Shown here: piece by piece, positions 1-5,263 of the stretch
Layout: every line of letters starts with the position of its first letter
How positions within the stretch are numbered: the first letter of the stretch is position 1
NCBI GenBank assembly: GCA_964618405.1
Contig: CAZUAY010000220.1
Span: 1-6,579, forward strand
DNA from: JBBQIY01 sp964618405
Lineage (GTDB): Bacteria > Verrucomicrobiota > Kiritimatiellia > RFP12 > UBA3636
Reading direction: 5' to 3'
Length of the DNA: 6,579 nucleotides
Translations under genes and position numbers: made by a program
The notes under the pieces: generated by a model
Seen by the model: only the letters and a program-made list of their open reading frames with translations
Databases searched by the model: none
Told to the model about the DNA's origin: nothing

Positions 1-15
1 GGCCTCGGTGAGGCC
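1..15. repeat. small hairpin at left edge
   Basis: GGCCTC (1-6) and GAGGCC (10-15) are perfect reverse complements around a GGT loop. No T-run follows on the + strand, and the minus-strand side lies outside the window, so terminator activity cannot be judged. It may belong to the 3' end of an upstream transcription unit or to a larger dispersed repeat cut by the window edge. Confidence 0.4.
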
Positions 16-23
16 GGAATCGT

Positions 24-42
24 CCGCGATCACCGATCGCGG
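24..42. repeat. 7-bp stem hairpin
   Basis: CCGCGAT (24-30) pairs perfectly with ATCGCGG (36-42) across a 5-base loop. It lies nine bases after the 1-15 hairpin and is also not followed by a T-run. Two adjacent GC-rich hairpins just ahead of the heptad tract suggest a composite non-coding repeat, but a chance origin for a 7-bp stem in GC-rich DNA is not excluded. Confidence 0.35.
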
Positions 43-54
43 CTACAGGCTCAC

Positions 55-89
55 CTACTCGCAACTAGCAACTCACTACTCACTACTTC
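55..89. repeat. degenerate heptad tandem repeat, tract 1
   Basis: Five consecutive 7-base units can be read: CTACTCG, CAACTAG, CAACTCA, CTACTCA, CTACTTC. The shared pattern is C(T/A)ACT followed by two variable bases. The period of 7 breaks codon phase, so the tract is unlikely to be coding. A second tract of the same period with the same ACT core lies at 324-351. The function is unknown. Such tracts can arise by slippage or mark the ends of dispersed intergenic elements. Confidence 0.6.
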
Positions 90-323
90 TTAAAATCCAC
101 GCAGAGTGGCAGCCCAGCTTCTTGCCCATCGCAGCCCTGGCGCGTCCCTCAGGCACGAGGGTAGATTGGTGATGCTGAAGAAGAGAATACTATCTGCGAT
201 TACATTTCTGTAATTCAGATCGTTTGGTGAGTTCTGATCTTATGCGGAGATCTCTCTAATTCTAAACGCAAATCCCCGTGCTCATCTGGGTGGAACCCTG
301 TCGGCTCTTTCGCAGGGGCAGTA
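90..323. other. intergenic segment without a recognised gene
   Basis: No reading frame here has a credible length, start and composition on either strand. Visible structure is limited. ATTACA (199-204) faces TGTAAT (209-214) across TTTC. GGGT (288-291) faces ACCC (295-298) across GGA. Short GATCT/AGATC words recur at about 217-255. On the minus strand, 76-129 could encode a 17-residue peptide (start codon complementary to 127-129), but it has no identifiable ribosome site and nothing supports its translation. The segment is bracketed by the two heptad tracts, so it may be the body of a dispersed repeat. Confidence 0.45.
199..214. repeat. small hairpin ATTACA/TGTAAT
   Basis: A 6-bp perfect stem, ATTACA (199-204) with TGTAAT (209-214), encloses a TTTC loop, and a G-T pair can extend it by one. 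The same two hexamers, in the opposite order, form the outer ends of the long inverted repeat at 353-394, which may be coincidence. No T-run follows, so it is not a convincing terminator. Confidence 0.3.
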
Positions 324-351
324 CTAGCGACTAGCCACTAGCGACTAGCGA
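324..351. repeat. heptad tandem repeat, tract 2 (CTAGCGA)n
   Basis: Four direct copies of CTAGCGA run without gaps (324-330, 331-337, 338-344, 345-351). Only the second differs, as CTAGCCA. The tract is more regular than the one at 55-89 but has the same period. It abuts the long inverted repeat at 353-394, and its last three bases take part in the outer extension of that stem. Four units without spacers rule out a CRISPR array. Confidence 0.75.
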
Positions 352-400
352 CTGTAATCGGTCAGGCACAGCCCCCTGTGCCTGACCGATTACAAAGTCG
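349..400. repeat. long perfect inverted repeat (19-bp stem, CCCC loop)
   Basis: Bases 353-371 (TGTAATCGGTCAGGCACAG) are exactly complementary to 376-394, with loop CCCC at 372-375. Beyond a two-base AA bulge (395-396) the stem continues with CGAC (349-352) pairing with GTCG (397-400). Transcribed in either direction it gives a very stable hairpin. The nearest T-rich stretch (TTTT, 406-409) is 11 bases beyond the main stem, so it is not a standard intrinsic terminator for + strand transcripts, and the minus-strand side has no T-run. Possible roles are a REP-like or miniature mobile element, a factor-dependent terminator or RNA-stabilising structure, or an operator. It ends just before the putative promoter of the operon. 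Confidence 0.9.
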
Positions 401-405
401 TTCCG

Positions 406-435
406 TTTTCAAGTGGACAAAAAAGGCCATATAAG
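406..435 (+). promoter_or_regulatory. putative sigma70-type promoter for the operon
   Basis: A TATAAG hexamer at 430-435 matches five of six bases of the -10 consensus. TTTTCA at 406-411 matches four of six bases of the -35 consensus, with an 18-base spacer. Transcription would start near 442 and leave a leader of about 68 bases before the aconitase start. The location, between the strong inverted repeat and the first gene, is sensible. The -35 match is modest and the promoter preferences of the host are unknown, so this is a candidate only. Confidence 0.35.
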
Positions 436-472
436 GTAGTGTAGTAGGCCAATTTTCCGCTCTTTTAATTCC

Positions 473-487
473 TCGGGATGGTCCCGA
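473..487 (+). promoter_or_regulatory. leader hairpin upstream of aconitase
   Basis: TCGGGA (473-478) pairs with TCCCGA (482-487) around a TGG loop. A further three pairs (ATT 468-470 with AAT 488-490) can form if CC 471-472 bulges out. It ends about 20 bases before the start codon, so as RNA it sits in the 5' leader where it could affect translation or stability. As DNA the dyad could be an operator. It lacks the CAGUGN loop of an eukaryotic-type iron-responsive element. No known riboswitch is recognised. Confidence 0.4.
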
Positions 488-509
488 AATCTGTACGATA
501 GGCAACACG

Positions 510-2447
510 ATGAACGTTACCGAAAAAATTCTTTCTAGTCATTTAATCTCCGGCAGTTTGAAGCCTGGGTCCGAGATCGCCATCAAAATCGATCAGACGC
601 TCACGCAAGATGCCACGGGAACCATGGCTTTTCTACAATTCGAGAGCATGGGTATTCCCAAGGTGAAGACTGAGCTTTCGGTCAGCTACGTTGATCACAA
701 CACCGTCCAGGTTGGCTTTGAAAATGCCGACGACCATGCCTACCTGCAGTCGGTTGCTAAAAAATACGGCGTGGTCTACTCGCGCGCAGGTAATGGCATC
801 TGTCATCAGCTTCACCTCGAGCGCTTCGGTGTTCCGGGCAAGACGCTGATCGGCTCTGACTCGCACACGCCAACGGGTGGCGGTATCGGCATGATCGCCA
901 TCGGCGCAGGTGGACTCGATGTTGCAGTGGCCATGGGCGGCGGCGCTTTCTACTTATCTGCGCCCAAGGTCGTGAAAATTAATCTGACGGGCAAACTCCC
1001 TCCTGGCGTTTCCGCCAAAGACATCATTCTCAAGGTACTCGAGCACTACGGATCCTCTGGGAATGTTGGCAAGATCATGGAATATGCCGGCGAGGGTCTC
1101 GCCACGCTGGATGTGCCCTCGCGCGCCACGATCACGAACATGGGAACCGAGCTGGGTATCACGACATCGGTTTTCCCGAGTGATGACGTCACGCGTCGCT
1201 TTTTAGCCGCACAGGGTCGTGAGTCTGATTGGAAGGAAATTGTCGCGGATGTTGATGCTACTTACGACAGCGTATTCAACATCGATCTTTCGACCTTAGT
1301 CCCCATGGTTGCTTGTCCGCACAACCCCGGCAACATCGCCACGGTTGCCTCCCTCGCAGGCATGAAGGTCGACCAAGTCCTCTTCGGCTCTTGCACCAAT
1401 TCTTCTTACCGAGATCTAAAGACGGTCGCACTGCTTCTCAAGGGCAAGAAAGTGAGTCCCGAAGTGTCGGTCGGTGTTGCTCCGGGATCGCGTCAAGTGG
1501 TGATGGAACTCGCCCGCGAAGGGCTTCTCGGCGAACTGGTCTTTTCTGGCGTTCGGATTCTCGAAAATGCCTGCGGCTTTTGCATTGGCAACCATCAATC
1601 GCCAGGGACCAACGCGGTTTCGCTCCGCACCAGCAACCGGAACTTTGAAGGACGCTCTGGCACCAAGTCGGCGAAGGTCTACCTCGTCAGCCCAGAGACC
1701 GCTGCCGCCGCCGCGCTCACCGGATTCATTACAGACCCCACCACCGTCGAGACGGTATCGGGGATCGAGATTCCAGAAAAGTTCATGATTGACGATTCGA
1801 TGTTCCTCTTCCGCGATACGGCCTCGAAGGGCGTCCCAGAAACGGAGATCCTCCGCGGCCCCAACATCGGTACGGTGCCAGCAGGGATTCCGCTACCAAA
1901 CACGATGGAGGCCAAAGCAACGATCAAGGTGGGCGATAACATCACCACCGACCACATCATGCCAGCTGGTCCGCGCTTAAAATTCCGCTCAAACATCCCC
2001 GTCTATTCGAAATTCGTTTTTGAACCGTGCTCGGCAAATTTCTATGCAACTGCCACAAGCAACCGCGAGGCGGGCATTGCCAATGTCATCATCGCAGGCG
2101 AGAGCTACGGTCAAGGCTCGAGTCGCGAACATGCCGCCTTATGTCCCATGTATCTCGGCGTGCGCGCCTTGATCGCTAAAAGTGTTGAGCGCATTCATTA
2201 CGCCAACCTCATTAACTTCGGCATCGTGCCCTTTACCTTCGCCGATCCGGCCGACTACGAGCGTATCGATGAAGGCGACGCGCTCACGTTCAACGGCCTC
2301 ACCGATGCCATCCACGGTGATGGCAAACTCACCGTCTTGAATACCACCAAGGGAACCTCCTTTGAAGTCCTAACCACGTTAACCGATAGGCAGAAGGCCG
2401 TCGTCACAGCGGGTGGACTGATGAAATACATCGCCTCGCAGCATTAA
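510..2447 (+). CDS. aconitate hydratase, short single-chain (Aquifex) type
   Basis: It probably interconverts citrate and isocitrate via cis-aconitate in the TCA cycle, in the cytoplasm, using a [4Fe-4S] cluster. The three cluster cysteines are visible: C295 in GSCTNS, and C355 and C358 in ACGFCIGN. Active-site matches include D62-H63, H99 (GICHQ) and D117/H119 (GSDSHTPTGGG); the H-to-D spacing of 18 equals that of mitochondrial aconitase. The catalytic domains span about 1-425 and the C-terminal swivel domain about 470-640, with GDNITTDH near 475-482 and the catalytic SSR at 537-539 in YGQGSSREHAA. At 645 residues it is far shorter than AcnA (about 890) or AcnB (about 860) and fits the compact family known from Aquifex (TIGR01342-like), which resembles fused LeuC and LeuD. 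Homoaconitase or isopropylmalate-type activity cannot be excluded. The ATG has only a weak AGG (500-502) as ribosome site. It is first in the operon, 12 bases before the methyltransferase gene. Confidence 0.92.
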   Translation: MNVTEKILSSHLISGSLKPGSEIAIKIDQTLTQDATGTMAFLQFESMGIPKVKTELSVSYVDHNTVQVGFENADDHAYLQSVAKKYGVVYSRAGNGICHQLHLERFGVPGKTLIGSDSHTPTGGGIGMIAIGAGGLDVAVAMGGGAFYLSAPKVVKINLTGKLPPGVSAKDIILKVLEHYGSSGNVGKIMEYAGEGLATLDVPSRATITNMGTELGITTSVFPSDDVTRRFLAAQGRESDWKEIVADVDATYDSVFNIDLSTLVPMVACPHNPGNIATVASLAGMKVDQVLFGSCTNSSYRDLKTVALLLKGKKVSPEVSVGVAPGSRQVVMELAREGLLGELVFSGVRILENACGFCIGNHQSPGTNAVSLRTSNRNFEGRSGTKSAKVYLVSPETAAAAALTGFITDPTTVETVSGIEIPEKFMIDDSMFLFRDTASKGVPETEILRGPNIGTVPAGIPLPNTMEAKATIKVGDNITTDHIMPAGPRLKFRSNIPVYSKFVFEPCSANFYATATSNREAGIANVIIAGESYGQGSSREHAALCPMYLGVRALIAKSVERIHYANLINFGIVPFTFADPADYERIDEGDALTFNGLTDAIHGDGKLTVLNTTKGTSFEVLTTLTDRQKAVVTAGGLMKYIASQH

Positions 2448-2459
2448 GACCCTACCACT

Positions 2460-3665
2460 ATGAATTCCACTTTCACAGAGCAACCCAGCACCCTCGTCAT
2501 TACCTGTTCCTCGGGTGTATCCTCCTATCTGGCTCAAGAGGTCAAAGACCTCGGGTTTCGCGTTGGCCGTACAACAGATTCTACCGTTGAAACCGACGGC
2601 ACCCTCGCGGACTGCGTCAAGCTCAACATCAATCTTCGCACCGCTCACCGTGTGCTCTACACGCTCGATCGCTTCCGTGCTCGCAACGCCAACAACCTCT
2701 ACAACTCGCTCGTTGAGATTCCATGGGAAAACTATATTGACCCATCCGGATATTTCTCCGTCGACAAGGCCGTTGACAACCCGACCATCACCGATACGCG
2801 CTACGCCTCGCTCAAGACCAAGGATGCCGTTGTGGACCGTCTCCGCAATAAATTCGGTTGCCGTCCCAACTCGGGCAACGAGCGTGATCGTACCTGCCTA
2901 TTCGTACACTGGGTTGGCGACAATGCGTCGATTTACATCGACACCACCGGGGAATCCCTCAGCTTCCGCGGCTATCGCGGCGCGACCTCCGAAGCGCCCA
3001 TGCGCGAATCGCTTGCCGCCGCTGTCGTCATGGCCTCGGGCTGGAACAAGCGCGGCAATTTCATCAACCCCATGTGCGGGTGCGGCACCATCGCGATTGA
3101 AGCCGCTTGGATCGCTCAGAATCGTGCGCCGGGCATGATGCGCGATAATTACGCCTTCATGCATTTGTGCTGCTACGAAGCTTCGGTCTGGACAAAAGTT
3201 GTCTCCGATGCGATCAAAGCGTACGAAGCGTCGAAAGACATTCCGTGCGCCATCATCTGCACCGACATCGAGTCCGACATGATCGATGCAACCTACGAGA
3301 ATGCAGAGCTGGCAGGGATCGACAAGCTCATCACGTGTGAGGTTTGCGATTTCATGTCCACTCCCGTTCCAGAAACGGCTGAACGCGGTACGATCATCAT
3401 GAACCCGCCCTACGGCGGCCGCATCGGCGATCCCATTCGCCTGCGCGATACCTATGCGGGCATGGGCGTCTTTTTACAACAGAATAAGGCGGCATACGAT
3501 GGCTTTATCTTCACGGGAAATCCAGAGCTCGCGGAGAACTCAGGGCTTGTCGCCGGGCATTCAAAAACGTTCTACAGCGGCCGAATCGAATGTCACCTTC
3601 TTGAGAATCCCACGCTCCAACCCGAAGCGGAGGCCCAGTTCCTTCGTCGCAGCGCTAAGCGCTAG
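2460..3665 (+). CDS. THUMP-domain guanine-N2 RNA methyltransferase (RlmL/YpsC-like)
   Basis: This cytoplasmic S-adenosylmethionine-dependent enzyme is predicted to methylate N2 of a guanosine in RNA. The N-terminal part (about 1-165) fits the ferredoxin-like plus THUMP RNA-binding module, and the C-terminal part (about 175-395) is a Rossmann methyltransferase. The junction carries FRGYR followed by EAPMRESLAAA, characteristic of COG0116. The SAM-binding motif is NPMCGCGT (203-210), where most relatives have DPMCGSGT. The catalytic motif is NPPYGGR from N315. The length of 401 fits YpsC and the N-terminal half of E. coli RlmL (m2G2445 of 23S rRNA). The second, RlmK-like methyltransferase half is absent. 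A tRNA target, as for archaeal Trm14/TrmN, is possible. The start is the only ATG near the N-terminus and no Shine-Dalgarno sequence is evident, so translation may be coupled to the aconitase gene 12 bases upstream. It is cysteine-rich (MCGC, LCC, CEVC). Confidence 0.88.
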   Translation: MNSTFTEQPSTLVITCSSGVSSYLAQEVKDLGFRVGRTTDSTVETDGTLADCVKLNINLRTAHRVLYTLDRFRARNANNLYNSLVEIPWENYIDPSGYFSVDKAVDNPTITDTRYASLKTKDAVVDRLRNKFGCRPNSGNERDRTCLFVHWVGDNASIYIDTTGESLSFRGYRGATSEAPMRESLAAAVVMASGWNKRGNFINPMCGCGTIAIEAAWIAQNRAPGMMRDNYAFMHLCCYEASVWTKVVSDAIKAYEASKDIPCAIICTDIESDMIDATYENAELAGIDKLITCEVCDFMSTPVPETAERGTIIMNPPYGGRIGDPIRLRDTYAGMGVFLQQNKAAYDGFIFTGNPELAENSGLVAGHSKTFYSGRIECHLLENPTLQPEAEAQFLRRSAKR

Positions 3666-3667
3666 AC

Positions 3668-3673
3668 GGGGAG
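3668..3673 (+). promoter_or_regulatory. ribosome binding site for the PBP gene
   Basis: GGGGAG, nine bases before a GTG codon at 3683, is a good Shine-Dalgarno match. It lies in the 17-base gap after the methyltransferase stop codon and supports GTG 3683 as the true start, although no ATG is present there. Confidence 0.65.
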
Positions 3674-3682
3674 CACACGACC

Positions 3683-5260
3683 GTGCTTGAGTCCCTTACC
3701 ACTTCCCTGACTCCTACGAACGCGCAGGCCGCCCTCTCCGCGTTTCGTATGGCGTTCTATATCGTCATCCTGATTTTCGTAACGCTGATCGCTTTCCGTC
3801 ACAAACGAGAAAACAAGACGCAATATCGTAAGCTCAAACTCTTTCCATTGCTGTTCATTGCTGGCATGTTGGCTATCGTCGCGTATCAAGCAACGTGGCA
3901 GCTTGCGGGCTTTACCCGCCTCGATTTCGTTCGCTTCATGGAACGTTACAATCCTCGCGCAGACAATGCCGCCGCCCACCTTATCAGAGGCTCTATTACC
4001 GACCGATTCGGCAATCTGCTAGCGGAGACCGATTCCTACAGAAAATCGCTTAGAAGTTACCCCTACGCCGAAGCGACCGCCCATATCGTCGGCTTCCGAC
4101 ATCCGAGTGAGGGGCTTACCGGCATGGAGAATGCCGCCGATGCGATCGTGAGCGGCTATGCAGAAAAGCTCGACATCCGCAAGGCGAGCAAAACCGCCAT
4201 GCAAGACGTCCGCCATGTCGGTACGAATGTCGTCCTCACCATTGACGCCAATCTCCAGTCGTTTGCACACTCTTTGATGAAGGGAAGAAAAGGGGCTGTT
4301 GTAGGGATCGACCCGCGGAATGGTGCGATCCGGATTCTCCTCTCCTCCCCCTCGTTCGACCCCAATAATTATGAGCGCAAGCTCAACATCGATCCCGACT
4401 CGCCCCTCCTGAACCGAGCGCTTCATGGACGCTACCCGCCAGGCTCAACCTTCAAGCTCGCCGTGGCTGGACTCGCCGTAGAACGTGGAATTTCACTGCA
4501 GATCAACTGTCCGCCCAACGGCTACTTCGCTCCAGGCGCACGCCGCCCAATCCGCGATCACGAATATTATTCTTTTGAGCGCCGCGGCCTCGCATGGCCA
4601 GGTTTCGGGGTTCTCGGTCTCGATACGGCGCTTGCTAAATCGGCCAATAGTTATTTTGCCAATGCTGGTGTTCAATGCGGAACCGCTGCCTTCAACGACC
4701 TTTCCGACCGACTCTGCTTCAACGCCAGGATTCCCCTCTTCGAATCAGCAGCGGGGGCGGTCACTTCGCAGAAGGGAAGCATCCCTCATTTAGGCACAGG
4801 TGAACGCCGCGAGCTGTCTCAGCTTTCCATCGGACAAGGGCGCATGACAACAACCCCGCTCCACATGGCGATGATGGTCGCTGCGATTGCCAATGACGGT
4901 CGCATGTTTCGCCCGCGCATCATCGAAACCGAAGCGCCGATCGAGCTGCCCCGCCTGTTCAGCATGAAAACAGCACGCCGCGTCACGCAGGCGATGCGCA
5001 ACACCATCCTCAGCGGCACGGGACGCAACGCTGACGTTCCAGGCCTCGATGTCTGCGGCAAAACGGGAACCGCCCAGAACCCAGGTGGCGAAGACCATGC
5101 TTGGTTTGTATGCTTCGCTCCCCGCGAAAACCCGACGCTTGCCCTCGCGGTTCTCGTCGAAAACGCAGGCTACGGCTCCGCCTTCGCCTTACCGGTTGCG
5201 GCTGAAATCTTGAAGCAAAATCGTGACAATGAACTGAAGCGCATGAAGGAGGCGAAGTAG
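3683..5260 (+). CDS. class B penicillin-binding protein (peptidoglycan DD-transpeptidase), PbpA-like
   Basis: This membrane-anchored transpeptidase cross-links peptidoglycan on the outer face of the cytoplasmic membrane. All three catalytic motifs are intact: S255-T-F-K258 (nucleophile, in PPGSTFK), S320-A-N322 and K460-T-G-T463. A pedestal begins at RGSITDR (102-108), with an AHIVG stretch and a GLTGMENA segment. The pedestal is short, and the total of 525 residues is below E. coli FtsI (588) and closer to actinobacterial PbpA (about 490). There is no PASTA domain. The N-terminus is odd: two hydrophobic segments (about 23-38 and 53-70) flank a strongly basic loop (RHKRENKTQYRKLK). The positive-inside rule then puts the N-terminus outside, the loop in the cytoplasm and the catalytic domain correctly outside. 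Most class B PBPs have one N-in anchor. The SEDS gene follows after 3 bases, so the two surely act together. Division (FtsI) versus elongation (PBP2) cannot be decided, so no symbol is given. Confidence 0.93.
   Translation: MLESLTTSLTPTNAQAALSAFRMAFYIVILIFVTLIAFRHKRENKTQYRKLKLFPLLFIAGMLAIVAYQATWQLAGFTRLDFVRFMERYNPRADNAAAHLIRGSITDRFGNLLAETDSYRKSLRSYPYAEATAHIVGFRHPSEGLTGMENAADAIVSGYAEKLDIRKASKTAMQDVRHVGTNVVLTIDANLQSFAHSLMKGRKGAVVGIDPRNGAIRILLSSPSFDPNNYERKLNIDPDSPLLNRALHGRYPPGSTFKLAVAGLAVERGISLQINCPPNGYFAPGARRPIRDHEYYSFERRGLAWPGFGVLGLDTALAKSANSYFANAGVQCGTAAFNDLSDRLCFNARIPLFESAAGAVTSQKGSIPHLGTGERRELSQLSIGQGRMTTTPLHMAMMVAAIANDGRMFRPRIIETEAPIELPRLFSMKTARRVTQAMRNTILSGTGRNADVPGLDVCGKTGTAQNPGGEDHAWFVCFAPRENPTLALAVLVENAGYGSAFALPVAAEILKQNRDNELKRMKEAK
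5246..5252 (+). promoter_or_regulatory. ribosome binding site for the SEDS gene
   Basis: AAGGAGG, an almost ideal Shine-Dalgarno sequence, lies inside the last codons of the PBP gene, 11 bases before ATG 5264. It fixes the start of the next gene and shows that its initiation is embedded in the end of the PBP reading frame, which suits balanced synthesis of the two partners. Confidence 0.75.
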
Positions 5261-5263
5261 ACC

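Noticed and set aside
2..172. Frame-2 open reading frame whose early residues (PESSAITDRGYRLTYSQL) resemble the N-terminal LTYxxL region of AMP-binding acyl-CoA synthetases.
   Set aside because: The LTYSQL part is generated by the heptad tract and the preceding residues by a hairpin. The frame then runs into sequence with no family resemblance and stops. Chance similarity, or at most a decayed fragment, is the better reading.
324..351. Direct repeats as a mini CRISPR array.
   Set aside because: The unit is only 7 bases and there are no spacers.
353..410. Long hairpin as an intrinsic transcription terminator.
   Set aside because: No T-run directly follows the stem on either strand. The nearest T-rich stretch on the + strand starts 11 bases beyond the main stem and is interrupted.
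468..490. Leader hairpin as an iron-responsive element of the aconitase type.
   Set aside because: The loop is TGG, not CAGUGN, and the bulge is two C's at the wrong distance. Iron-responsive elements are also chiefly an animal feature.
510..2447. Gene as isopropylmalate dehydratase large subunit (LeuC).
   Set aside because: The chain includes its own C-terminal swivel domain with YGQGSSREHAA, so it is a one-chain enzyme. LeuC ends before that domain and is about 470 residues.
2515..3138. A 207-codon open frame overlapping the methyltransferase gene in another frame.
   Set aside because: Its product is Ser/Pro/Arg/Thr-rich with no domain, as expected from a shifted reading of GC-rich coding DNA. 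The methyltransferase frame carries the motifs.
3683..5260. Naming the PBP ftsI and the next gene ftsW.
   Set aside because: The short pedestal, the anchor and the 12-segment SEDS partner fit PbpA/RodA-like pairs as well as FtsI/FtsW. Without neighbouring dcw or mre genes the division or elongation role cannot be assigned.
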